Source: Nostoc foliaceum FACHB-393
GTDB lineage: Bacteria > Cyanobacteriota > Cyanobacteriia > Cyanobacteriales > Nostocaceae
NCBI RefSeq assembly: GCF_014698505.1
Contig: NZ_JACJTD010000028.1
Location: 1-64,000 of the forward strand
Direction of reading: 5' to 3'
DNA length: 64,000 nucleotides
In this document: positions 24,815 through 32,952 of the stretch, piece after piece
Position numbering within the stretch: position 1 is the stretch's first letter
Layout: the number at the start of each line of letters is the position of its first letter
The notes under the pieces: generated by a model
Seen by the model: only the letters and a program-made list of their open reading frames with translations
Databases searched by the model: none
Told to the model about the DNA's origin: nothing
Made by a program: the position numbers and the translations under genes

Positions 24815-26719
24815 ATGACTCTCTTGCCTCCCACTCAACTGAGGAAGGTAACGGAACAACCTGCCTTTCCTACACCTTCCGCTCGTTTAGCTCACCTCAT
24901 TAATCGTTTTCAACCATCCCCAGAAACCGTTGTCCTGTTTTTAGCCATGCTCATTGGCGGTGGTACAGGTATGGGTGTAGTCACCTTTCACTATTTAATC
25001 CAGTTGATTCACCAGCTGATGCTGGAAAATTTAATGGGTCAAATCGGTGTCTGGGGTGCTTGGACTTTAGCCTGCGTTCCAACCCTTGGCGGATTAATCG
25101 TTGGCTTGATGCGCTGGCGCACTCAAGACTTTGGCCCTGGACTTTCATCTCTCATTGCCGCTTCTCAGGGAACAGAGATTAGGCGACCACTACGACCAGT
25201 TACGAAGATGCTGGCTGCATCTGTTTCTTTGGGAAGCGGTGCTTCTTTGGGGCCAGAGGGGCCGAGTGTAGAAATTGGCGCAAATTTTGGGATGTTGTTC
25301 TCTGTGATCCTGAATGTATCTCAAGAACGACAACGTTTGCTTTTAGGTGCTGGCGCGGCGGCTGGACTTGCGGCTGGATTTAATGCTCCCATCGCTGGGG
25401 TATTTTTTGCCCTAGAGGTGGTGATGGGAGCGACATCTTTCGCTACTTCTGCTGTGAGTGTGGTACTGCTAGCGGCGGTGGTAGCAGCACTAATTGCCCA
25501 AATTGGTTTGGGGGCACAACCAGCTTTTGATTTACCTGCTTACCAAGTCCTCAGTCCTTTGGAATTACCCCTTTATCTTGGCTTGGGTTTAGGGGCCAGC
25601 CTAGTTTCTCTGGCTTATACTCAATCAATTCGGGGAGCAAAAGCCTGCTTTGCTGGAAAGGTTCCAGGATTTGAAGTTTTGGGACGAATTCCTCAGCCGA
25701 TTCATCCCATTATTGGCGGTGTGATGATTGGCGCAGTTGCTTTGCACTTCCCGCAAATTTTAGGTGTCGGTTATGAAACTGTAGAAGCAATGCTTCAGGA
25801 TGTGGAGTTTCCACTCTACCTGTTAGTGGTGCTGTTGGTCGTGAAGCTACTGATGACTGCAATTAGTACAGGTAGTGGTTTTATCGGCGGTTTGTTCGCA
25901 CCAGCAATGTTTTTAGGTGCTTCTTTTGGCTCGGCTTACGCCAAAATTTTGGCTGTGGCATTCCCGACAATTTGCGATCAAATGGCGGCTCCCCCAGCTT
26001 ACGCAATGGTGGGAATGGCAGCAGTACTAGCTGCTAGTGTCAGAGCACCGTTAACGGCTATTTTAATGCTGTTTGAATTAACCCGCGACTATCGCATTGT
26101 TTTACCGTTGATGGCAGCTGTGGGTTTGAGTGTTTGGCTAGTAGAAAGGATTAAACCAACTTTTAACTCTAACTCTAACTTACAACAGATTGGTCTTTCG
26201 GAATTGAAAGATGAACAAGCGGAAATCGTGCAGCAAATTTTGGTAGAAGATGCGATGTATCCCTGCCCAAAAAAATTACCTGCAACTCTTGGAGTGTTAG
26301 ATGCAGCTGTGGAAATGATCCGCGATCGCGTCCGCAGTGCTTTAGTAATTGATGAAGCAGAGCAATTAGTTGGTATACTTTCTCTGGAAGATATTAACCG
26401 TGCCCTTGCTATTTGGCAAACTTACCCAAATTCCTTAACTGAAATTCCAGATAATTTATCGAGTCAAACCCTCATAGACATTTGTACTACTGAAATCCTT
26501 TATGCATGGCAGGATGAACTATTATCTGAAGCTCTAGACCGCATGAGTCTTCGAGGTTTGCATCAATTACCAGTGGTAGCACGAGACAAACCTGATCGCA
26601 TTTTGGGTTTACTAGAAAGAGAGCAAATTGCACTAACCTGCAATTTAGCAGTTACGCGCAAGGCACTTCGCCACTATTTACCAGTCTTACCCACCACAGA
26701 TATAGTTATTAGTCATTAG
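24815..26719 (+). CDS. ClC family chloride channel/transporter with C-terminal CBS pair
   Basis: A 634-residue integral membrane protein. The ClC core spans about residues 35-450: GSGASLGPEGPSVEIGA (about 143-159, the anion-selectivity GxGxEGP region), GAAAGLAAGFNAPIAGVFFALE (in two adjacent segments), STGSGFIGGLFAPAMFLGA (the GGxFxP selectivity motif), and VRAPLTAILMLFELTRDY. The gating Glu is kept (GPEGP). A pair of CBS domains follows (about 485-620; VEDAMYPCPKKLP, ALVIDEAEQLVGILSLEDI, LHQLPVVARD), likely binding adenine nucleotides. It moves Cl- or other anions, by channel or H+ exchange. It ends 61 nt before the convergent cyAbrB gene. Confidence 0.93.
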   Translation: MTLLPPTQLRKVTEQPAFPTPSARLAHLINRFQPSPETVVLFLAMLIGGGTGMGVVTFHYLIQLIHQLMLENLMGQIGVWGAWTLACVPTLGGLIVGLMRWRTQDFGPGLSSLIAASQGTEIRRPLRPVTKMLAASVSLGSGASLGPEGPSVEIGANFGMLFSVILNVSQERQRLLLGAGAAAGLAAGFNAPIAGVFFALEVVMGATSFATSAVSVVLLAAVVAALIAQIGLGAQPAFDLPAYQVLSPLELPLYLGLGLGASLVSLAYTQSIRGAKACFAGKVPGFEVLGRIPQPIHPIIGGVMIGAVALHFPQILGVGYETVEAMLQDVEFPLYLLVVLLVVKLLMTAISTGSGFIGGLFAPAMFLGASFGSAYAKILAVAFPTICDQMAAPPAYAMVGMAAVLAASVRAPLTAILMLFELTRDYRIVLPLMAAVGLSVWLVERIKPTFNSNSNLQQIGLSELKDEQAEIVQQILVEDAMYPCPKKLPATLGVLDAAVEMIRDRVRSALVIDEAEQLVGILSLEDINRALAIWQTYPNSLTEIPDNLSSQTLIDICTTEILYAWQDELLSEALDRMSLRGLHQLPVVARDKPDRILGLLEREQIALTCNLAVTRKALRHYLPVLPTTDIVISH

Positions 26720-26779
26720 TCATTAGTCATTGGTCATTAGTCATTGGTTTCACAAATGACAATTGACTAATGACTATTT
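26705..26779. repeat. Heptamer tandem repeat and hairpin between convergent genes
   Basis: Seven-base ATTAGTC/ATTGGTC units are repeated about six times (26708-26748), a short tandemly repeated repetitive sequence typical of Nostocales. CAATTGACTAATGACTA (26760 on) is the inverse of the upper run, so the transcript can fold. It could terminate both convergent genes. Confidence 0.75.
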
Positions 26780-26780
26780 A

Positions 26781-27197
26781 TTAAGCAGTGGCTTCTATGG
26801 TTTCATCATCTTCCCGATCTTCTGGGTCTACCTGTCTCAGACGAATGTGCTTTTTGCCTAAAGTGATCAAAAACTCATCTCCTGGTTTCAGATTCATCTG
26901 TTTTGTATAAGCTGAACCTATAAGTAAGTTACCATTCGATTGCACACTAATTCTATAGCTAGCACTACGTCCACCGCGCCCATTAGCACTGGGTGTACTG
27001 TCCAACTGAATGCCTTCGGCATCAATTAGGGCATTTAAGAACTTCATCATATTGACGCGCTCTATACCATTTTTGGTAACGGTATAGTAGCCGCACTTCT
27101 TGGCTTTGTCTTCTTTGCTCTCGCTCTCTAGCTCTTTAACTTTTTTGAGCAGTTCTTCACCGAGTAGGGGTTCAATTTTTTTCTGTTTAGGCATCAA
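26781..27197 (-). CDS. cyAbrB family transcriptional regulator (cyAbrB2-like)
   Basis: A 138-residue DNA-binding protein of the cyanobacteria-specific AbrB group. The N-terminal half (LLGEELLKKVKELE, KKCGYYTVTKNGIERVNMMKFLNALIDAEGIQLD) is the cyAbrB leader. The C-terminal AbrB swapped-hairpin barrel is SYRISVQSNGNLLIGSAY, TKQMNLKPGDEFLITLGKKHIRL. The NMMKFLNALIDAEG wording suggests the cyAbrB2 paralogue rather than cyAbrB1 (CalA), but I cannot settle that by eye. These proteins adjust carbon/nitrogen balance, redox genes and, in heterocyst formers, hetP-type genes. The start could be Met1 or Met2. Confidence 0.9.
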   Translation of the reverse strand: MMPKQKKIEPLLGEELLKKVKELESESKEDKAKKCGYYTVTKNGIERVNMMKFLNALIDAEGIQLDSTPSANGRGGRSASYRISVQSNGNLLIGSAYTKQMNLKPGDEFLITLGKKHIRLRQVDPEDREDDETIEATA

Positions 27198-27578
27198 CTT
27201 AGGTCGAAAATGAATGTTTGAAGTGTTTGAATCGATTTTATTTTAGCTGAGGTTGAGCTAATAGGAACATAATCCTTTAGTTTTTATCTCAACCTAGCCA
27301 AGTATATTACACTCATAGGCACAATTGTTATGCCATTACCAATATTGCCAAGACAATCTATTTTAGATAATGCTGGCAATGCTGATAACTATATATATAT
27401 AGTTAGTGAATCACTGCTAGACTATACAAGTTTTAAGTTTTCTAAACTAACGCTCAAAAAGTCGTTTACTTGCTGAGGATGATAACTGAGTCACAGAATG
27501 ATAAGTAAAACTGATCCTTAGTCATTGGTTATTTACAAATGACAAAAGACAAAAAATCAAACAATCAAGCTGGCCAAA
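27198..27578. other. Divergent intergenic region
   Basis: 381 nt of AT-rich DNA between the divergent cyAbrB and Rrf2 genes, with an AT microsatellite (TATATATATATA, about 27390) and repeat words (GTCATTGG, ACAAATGAC) near 27520-27545. It must contain promoters for both regulators. No gene is seen. Confidence 0.45.
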
Positions 27579-28019
27579 ATGAAACTAACTACCAGAGGAC
27601 ACTACAGTGTGAAGGCACTGCTAGATTTGAGTTTACAGCCAAAATATGGCCCAGTATCTGTGAGAGCGATCGCTAAACGCCAAGATATCCCAGCTCCTTA
27701 CCTCGAAAAACTACTAATAGAAATGCGTCGTGCGTCTTTAGTAAAATCAATTCGTGGTAGCATCGGCGGGTACCAATTAGCAAGAGAGCCTGCACAAATA
27801 TCTATAGGACAAATTTTAGAAGCAGTGGGCGAGACTAGCCATTTACCCCATCACACCCCAGCACCTGGACAAGCTGAAGATTGGGTAACATTTAGCCTTT
27901 GGCAGAGACTCAACCAAAAGCTCAAAGAAGCTTTGTACAGTATTACTTTGGCAGACCTTTATTACGATGCTCGTAGCTGGCAAGCTTCCCTTGGAGAAGA
28001 AGCTAGTTTTGTGGTTTAG
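27579..28019 (+). CDS. Rrf2 family transcriptional regulator lacking cysteine ligands
   Basis: A 146-residue Rrf2 protein. The winged helix is clear: MKLTTRGHYSVKALLDLS, SVRAIAKRQDIPAPYLEKLL, VKSIRGSIGGYQLAREPAQISIGQILEAVG (in adjoining segments). In IscR and NsrR the region after this holds three Cys that bind an Fe-S cluster; here it reads ETSHLPHHTPAPGQAEDW and the whole protein contains no Cys. So it either binds no cluster or uses other ligands. I read it as a possible CymR-like, protein- or ligand-responsive regulator. It is 57 nt upstream of cobD and could be co-transcribed. Confidence 0.9.
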   Translation: MKLTTRGHYSVKALLDLSLQPKYGPVSVRAIAKRQDIPAPYLEKLLIEMRRASLVKSIRGSIGGYQLAREPAQISIGQILEAVGETSHLPHHTPAPGQAEDWVTFSLWQRLNQKLKEALYSITLADLYYDARSWQASLGEEASFVV

Positions 28020-28076
28020 TCAAGAGTCAATAGTCCAAATATTGACCCTTGATTCTTAACCCTTGACTCGTAACTT

Positions 28077-29048
28077 ATGACTAAAAGCATCTATATCTTA
28101 ATAATTGCTGCACTTTTAGATTACTTAATTGGCGATCCTTGGAATTGGCCTCATCCAGTGCAAATTATGGGGTGGGCAATTTCTCACTTGACGAAATTTT
28201 TTCTCCAATTGTGTCAAAATTCTCTAACACAACGCCTAGCTGGAATTGCCCTAGGTCTTATCCTAATAATTGGTAGCGGTCTTGTTGGCTTTTTGATTAT
28301 TCATAGTGCCAGATGGGTTCATCCGTTATTGGGAATTGCAATAGATAGCATTCTTTTGGCTAGTTGTTTTGCTGGCAGAAGTTTGCGAACAGCAGCGGTG
28401 GCTGTTTTAGAACCTTTAACAGCGGGAGATTTAGAGAAGGCTCGTAAAGTTTTAAGTAATTACGTTGGTCGAGATACACAAAAGCTTTCACAAGCAGAAA
28501 TTTTGCGAGCCGTTTTAGAAACGGTTGCAGAAAATGCTACCGATGGGGTGATGGCTCCGCTTTTTTATGCAATTGTTGGTATCTTTATACCAATCGTGGG
28601 GGCAACTCCCTTGGCTTTAGCATACAAAGCCAGTAGTACCCTTGATTCAATGGTGGGCTACCGAGAAGCACCCTATACTTATTTGGGATGGTTTTGTGCG
28701 CGGTTGGAAGATTGTTTAACTTGGCTACCTTGTCGGTTAACAGTCGTGACTGTGGCGCTGTTATCTGGTAAACCGATGCATGTTTGGCGAATTTGTCGTC
28801 GGGATGCAATTAATGACCCTAGTCCCAATTCTGGCTGGAGTGAGTGCGCCTATGCTGCTTTCTTGGGTGTGCAGATGGGGGGTACAAATTGGTATCGCGG
28901 GACAGCTAAGTACAAACCACTGCTAGGAGATGCTATTTATCCCATTACTGTAACTTCCATTCAAAATGCTTTACAGCTGACTCGATATTGTTCTTTGCTA
29001 TGGTTAGGAATAGCGATCGCTATATTCTTAATACTCCCCAATCGATAA
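28077..29048 (+). CDS. cobD: Adenosylcobinamide-phosphate synthase (CobD/CbiB)
   Basis: A 323-residue membrane protein that attaches aminopropanol (phosphate) to adenosylcobyric acid in cobalamin synthesis. Typical features: ALLDYLIGDPWNWPHPVQIMG at the start, LEKARKVLSNYVGRDTQKLSQ, ETVAENATDGVMAPLFYA with the conserved ENxxDGxxxP core, LAYKASSTLDSMVGYR, and RRDAINDPSPNSGWSECAYAAFLGVQMGG. Four to five hydrophobic helices are spread along the length. It is not next to other cob genes. No cobalamin riboswitch is apparent in the 57-nt gap. Confidence 0.95.
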   Translation: MTKSIYILIIAALLDYLIGDPWNWPHPVQIMGWAISHLTKFFLQLCQNSLTQRLAGIALGLILIIGSGLVGFLIIHSARWVHPLLGIAIDSILLASCFAGRSLRTAAVAVLEPLTAGDLEKARKVLSNYVGRDTQKLSQAEILRAVLETVAENATDGVMAPLFYAIVGIFIPIVGATPLALAYKASSTLDSMVGYREAPYTYLGWFCARLEDCLTWLPCRLTVVTVALLSGKPMHVWRICRRDAINDPSPNSGWSECAYAAFLGVQMGGTNWYRGTAKYKPLLGDAIYPITVTSIQNALQLTRYCSLLWLGIAIAIFLILPNR

Positions 29049-29112
29049 AGATAAATGTTAAATAATCAAAACTCCTAACTCTTAACTCATCACCCTTAAC
29101 TTATCACTCGCT

Positions 29113-29661
29113 ATGTCTGCCAAAGTAGTTGAAATTCTCTCATCCGAAGAAATCCGTCGTACCTTGACTCGTCTTGCCTCTCAAATTGTGGAAAGGACAC
29201 GTGATTTGTCTCAACTGGTACTTCTTGGTATTTATACCAGAGGCGCTTTATTAGCCGAGTTGTTGGCGCGTCAAATTGAGACGCTGGAAGGTGTAGCCGT
29301 GTCAGTCGGCGCTTTGGACATTACATTTTATCGAGATGACCTCGACAAAATTGGATTGCGGACTCCAACGAAAAGCGAAATTCCTTTTGACCTTACGGGA
29401 AAAACAGTTGTACTGGTGGATGATGTGATTTTCAAAGGACGAACGATTCGCGCTGCTTTAAATGCAGTCAACGACTACGGTAGACCAGAAGTGATTCGTT
29501 TAGCTGTGTTAGTAGATAGGGGTCATCGAGAATTACCAATTCATCCAGATTTTATTGGCAAGAAATTGCCTACTGCTAAAGAAGAAGTTGTCAAAGTTTA
29601 CTTACAAAATTGCGATGGACGAGATGCAGTAGAGTTGATTAGTCATATCATGTCCGCCTAA
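29113..29661 (+). CDS. pyrR: PyrR bifunctional pyrimidine regulator / uracil phosphoribosyltransferase
   Basis: A 182-residue type I phosphoribosyltransferase-fold protein. The PRPP-binding motif is VVLVDDVIFKGRTIRAALNA (about 99-118), with LVLLGIYTRGALLAELLA and DITFYRDDLDKIG as other signature blocks. In Bacillus PyrR binds pyr mRNA and has uracil phosphoribosyltransferase activity. In cyanobacteria the RNA-attenuation role is less clear. It follows cobD with a 64-nt gap. The length is normal, and the ATG at 29113 fits the family. Confidence 0.95.
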   Translation: MSAKVVEILSSEEIRRTLTRLASQIVERTRDLSQLVLLGIYTRGALLAELLARQIETLEGVAVSVGALDITFYRDDLDKIGLRTPTKSEIPFDLTGKTVVLVDDVIFKGRTIRAALNAVNDYGRPEVIRLAVLVDRGHRELPIHPDFIGKKLPTAKEEVVKVYLQNCDGRDAVELISHIMSA

Positions 29662-29798
29662 TTAGTTATAATTCCCGCATCTGTGCAAAAAGCGCAAAAG
29701 CCTCTTTCCCCCTGCCCCCTGCTCCCTGCTCCCTGCGGTCTAAATGATAAGTCTTTAACCAGACACGATATCCCTTTCCTTCTCTATCCCCCACTTCC

Positions 29799-30182
29799 TC
29801 ACCGCAAAATTGGGCTACCGTGATGATGAACTAAATACCACTTTCCACCAAGAAAATGAAATACATTTGTAGCTGTTGATTGTGCTTCAAGTCTTCTTCC
29901 ACCTACTACTTGGAACACATTTTCCCTCAGTACAACATAGGCAATATTATCCGTTATTTCTGTAGCAATTATATCAGTGTTTATTTCGATATAAGCAGTG
30001 TTTTTAAATATCTGCTCCCAAGAGGTGCGAATTTCTTTCCAACCTCGCAGTATATTACTTCCAGGATGAATGCAAAAACTACCAGTTCCTTGTGACCATA
30101 CTGCACTCATTATCTCAATATCTTTTCTTTCAAAAGCACGATAAAAAGCTGCATTAGCCGCTAGTACTTCATCCTTCATCAT
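29799..30182 (-). CDS. SnoaL-like / NTF2-fold protein
   Basis: A 127-residue NTF2-like domain protein. It begins with a helix and the AFYRAFERKDIEIMSAVWS motif typical of DUF4440/SnoaL proteins, followed by HPGSNILRGWKEIRTSWEQIF, a beta-sheet segment (NIAYVVLRENV) and FHFLGGKWYLVHHHGSPI. The fold binds small ligands or acts as an isomerase; the substrate is unknown. Met1 or Met2 could be the start. It is alone, with a repeat-rich gap (CCCTGCTCCCTGC words at 29716-29740) on its 3' side. Confidence 0.85.
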   Translation of the reverse strand: MMKDEVLAANAAFYRAFERKDIEIMSAVWSQGTGSFCIHPGSNILRGWKEIRTSWEQIFKNTAYIEINTDIIATEITDNIAYVVLRENVFQVVGGRRLEAQSTATNVFHFLGGKWYLVHHHGSPILR

Positions 30183-30285
30183 GGGTAATCAAATATTTAA
30201 AAGTTATGAGTTAGGAGTTACTAAATTATAACTCTCAATTTTGACAAATTAGTAATTATCAATACCAATACCCAACCCCCAACTC

Positions 30286-32175
30286 CTAACTCTTTTTAAC
30301 GGTGCTAATAGTTTGCAATAATTGGCTAGCTGTATAAGGCTTGGATAAAAAGGCTTTGATGCCCATGTCATAAGCTGTATTAACTTTATCAGTCGAACTC
30401 AACCCACTGACAGCAATAATTTTTACATCTGGGTTAATTTTTCGCAGGGTGCGGATAGTAGTTATCCCATCCATAGACGGCATAACCATATCAGTTAATA
30501 CAAGAGATATTTCATCTCGATGTTCTGCATATAAGGCTATTGCTTCAATGCCATCACTAGCTGTGATTGCTTTGTAATTATGGCTTTCTAGAGATGTTTT
30601 TGTCACATCTCGAATGGCAGCTTCATCATCAACGACTAAAATTAATTCTCCTTGCCCTGAAGGTAATCCCTGTTCTTGTTCTTCTACAGTTTCTGCCGCC
30701 TCTTGTGCTGGTAAATACACCTTAAATTGGCTACCTTTTCCCTGTTTACTAGATACGTCAATAAAACCACCGTGGCTTTTAATAATGCCAAGTACTGTAG
30801 ACAAACCAAGACCAGTACCTTTACCAAGTTCTTTAGTAGTAAAAAACGGCTCAAATATCCGATCTAATATTTCTGATTTAATACCAATTCCGCCATCACT
30901 AACAGTAATCACAATGTGGTGACCAACTTTAGCTTCAATATGCATGTTGGCGTAATTTTCATCAATAAAGAGATTTTCCGCCAATATTTTTAAAGTTCCA
31001 CCATTTGGCATAGCATCACGAGCATTAACGCACAAATTCATCAGTACTTGATGCAGTTGGGTAGCATCGCCGGTTACAGTCCAAAGATTTTGCGGAATTT
31101 GAGTGGAAACTTCAATGGATTTGGGAAAAGTTTCTCTCATAATTTGCTGAATTTCAATTATTAAATGCTTTAATTGTAAGACTGTGCGATCGCCTTCCAG
31201 CCCACGGGTAAAAGATAATACTTGCTTAACTAAGCTTGCCCCACGTTTTGCATTTGTGATCAATATTGGTAACAGTCGGCGAGAACGCTCATCATTAACT
31301 TGTGACTCTAACAGTTGCGCTGTCATCAAAATCGGGGCAAGAACATTATTCAGGTCGTGGGCGATACCACTGGCTAAGGTGCCAATACTTTCTAATCGCT
31401 GGGCGCGGAGAAATTGTGCTTCTAGTTGTTTTTTCTGTGTAATATCAGTGTTAACAACGAGAATAGATTGTGCTTGATTACCGAATTCATGTACTAGTGT
31501 CCAACGGCTTTCAACAATAATTTCTTTACCTGATTTTGTTTTTTGTTGTAGTTCGCCCTCCCAAGAACCATTTTGCATCAAAATACTGAGTGCTTCTTGA
31601 ACTTGAGACACATGTTTTTCATGCCAGAGAACTCGTATCTTTTTATTAATAGCTGCTTCTTTTTTCCAACCGTACAGACTCTCCGCAGCTTTGTTCCAAA
31701 ATAAAATTTTATCGTCTAAATCACATACAAAAATTGCATCGGTGGCAACATCTAGTAAAGCGGCTTGTTCGCGGATTTTCTGTTCTGTTTGCTTGCGTTC
31801 AATGGCATAGCGGATAGAACGCTCTAATAAAGGTGCAGTCAACTGGCTTTTTTCTAGGTAATCTGCGGCTCCGGCTTTCATCGCTTCGATATCTATTTCC
31901 CAGTCGCCCTGACCTGTCAGCAAAATTATTGGAGAACAACAGCCGTTGGCAATTGCTTCGCGCAAAAGTTCCAGTCCATTGTGTGGCCCTAAACGGTAGT
32001 CTACAAGATAAATGTCATGTTGGTGGCGAGCGATCGCATTCCTTGCTGCTTCATAATTATTTACCCATTCCAGTTGGCAGTTTGCTACCTGAAATTCACT
32101 AAACCAATAACGAGTCAAAATATAGTCGTCTTCGTCATCATCAATGAACAGAACTTTGATGGTGCTGTTGTCCAT
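30286..32175 (-). CDS. Hybrid histidine kinase REC-PAS-HisKA-HATPase-REC
   Basis: A 629-residue soluble hybrid kinase. Domain order: N-terminal receiver (about 5-122; acidic pair DDDEDD, phosphoacceptor Asp59 in IYLVDYRLG), PAS (about 135-250; DAIFVCDLDDKILFWNKAAE), HisKA with His273 in ASGIAHDLNNVLAPI, HATPase (NARDAMPNGG N-box, DGGIGI, GKGTGLGLSTV), and a C-terminal receiver (LVLTDMVMPSMDG). HDLNN-type kinases often act as relays without membrane segments. It overlaps the upstream response-regulator gene by 35 nt, so the two are probably translationally coupled. Receives input from, or passes signals to, the cyanobacteriochrome kinase upstream (inference). Confidence 0.92.
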   Translation of the reverse strand: MDNSTIKVLFIDDDEDDYILTRYWFSEFQVANCQLEWVNNYEAARNAIARHQHDIYLVDYRLGPHNGLELLREAIANGCCSPIILLTGQGDWEIDIEAMKAGAADYLEKSQLTAPLLERSIRYAIERKQTEQKIREQAALLDVATDAIFVCDLDDKILFWNKAAESLYGWKKEAAINKKIRVLWHEKHVSQVQEALSILMQNGSWEGELQQKTKSGKEIIVESRWTLVHEFGNQAQSILVVNTDITQKKQLEAQFLRAQRLESIGTLASGIAHDLNNVLAPILMTAQLLESQVNDERSRRLLPILITNAKRGASLVKQVLSFTRGLEGDRTVLQLKHLIIEIQQIMRETFPKSIEVSTQIPQNLWTVTGDATQLHQVLMNLCVNARDAMPNGGTLKILAENLFIDENYANMHIEAKVGHHIVITVSDGGIGIKSEILDRIFEPFFTTKELGKGTGLGLSTVLGIIKSHGGFIDVSSKQGKGSQFKVYLPAQEAAETVEEQEQGLPSGQGELILVVDDEAAIRDVTKTSLESHNYKAITASDGIEAIALYAEHRDEISLVLTDMVMPSMDGITTIRTLRKINPDVKIIAVSGLSSTDKVNTAYDMGIKAFLSKPYTASQLLQTISTVKKS

Positions 32176-32638
32176 GTTTTTCTCCCACTGCTTCTAGTGG
32201 TAGCTTCACAATTTCAAACCAGTATTTAACTAGAGTCTTCATGACCTCAACAAATGAGGCAAAAGCCACTGGCTTAGTGATAAAGGAGTTGGCACCAAAA
32301 TGGTAAGTATTATATATATCTTCTTCTCTTCGTGATGTTGACAGTACTACAACTGGAATTCGCCGTAGTTGTGGGTCAGTTTTTATCTCTTTGAGCGCCT
32401 CAAGACCGCCAATTCTTGGCATATTCAAATCTAATAAAATCAAACCCGGATGCGGTGAACTGCTGGTGTTAGCATATCGACCACGATGATATAAATAATC
32501 CATCAACTCTTCACCATTTCTGACGATGTATAGTTCAATTGGCAATTGACTTTCTGCCAACGCCTCACGAACCAAGATGCCGTCATCTTCATCGTCATCA
32601 GCCATTAAAATCGTGACGTTTATTTGTCGACCCTTCAC
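32141..32638 (-). CDS. Rcp1-type single-domain response regulator
   Basis: A 165-residue, single-receiver protein. It carries MADDDEDDGILV (acidic pocket), GLILLDLNMPRIGG (phosphoacceptor Asp), VVVLSTS (switch Thr/Ser) and YHFGANSFITKPVAFASF with the switch Lys. The C-terminal YWFEIVKLP is typical of the RcpA/Rcp1 family that partners phytochrome-type kinases. The frame is open to 32896, but the N-terminal extension is unlike any receiver. I place the start at GTG 32638, preceded by AAGGAG at 32649-32654. It overlaps the downstream kinase start by 35 nt and follows the cyanobacteriochrome kinase. Confidence 0.85.
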   Translation of the reverse strand: MKGRQINVTILMADDDEDDGILVREALAESQLPIELYIVRNGEELMDYLYHRGRYANTSSSPHPGLILLDLNMPRIGGLEALKEIKTDPQLRRIPVVVLSTSRREEDIYNTYHFGANSFITKPVAFASFVEVMKTLVKYWFEIVKLPLEAVGEKHGQQHHQSSVH

Positions 32639-32648
32639 TATGCATCGT

Positions 32649-32654
32649 CTCCTT
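32649..32654 (-). promoter_or_regulatory. Ribosome binding site for the Rcp1-type regulator
   Basis: AAGGAG on the minus strand, 10 nt before the GTG at 32638. It argues against the much longer frame that starts at 32896. Confidence 0.55.
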
Positions 32655-32952
32655 TGCATTCGTTTATTAGTATGAATCAAGTTATTAACCCGGTACAGAT
32701 GGCAACTCTTACGTTGACATAAAGCATCAAATATGCAATTTATATGTCTTAGATATGAAAGTTTTATTTTTTCGTTATGATAACGAGAAAGCCCTGTGGT
32801 AGTGTTGCCAATAGCCTGAAATAATCGAATCTCATTAATACTTAACATCATGACCAATTTGTACAATGCATAAGTCCTACAAATTACAGGGTGCAATTGT
32901 ACAATTAAGCTAATTTTGGGATCTAGGATTAATCCCTCCCCAGGAATAAAAA

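Noticed and set aside
24619..24834. 71-codon minus-strand frame upstream of the ClC gene
   Set aside because: It overlaps the ClC start and has no ribosome site or recognisable family; kept only as an uncertain possibility.
28020..28076. Cobalamin riboswitch before cobD
   Set aside because: The gap is only 57 nt and is made of short repeat words; too short for a B12 riboswitch.
32639..32896. N-terminal extension of the Rcp1-type regulator frame
   Set aside because: The extra 86 residues have no receiver-like pattern, and a ribosome site supports GTG 32638.
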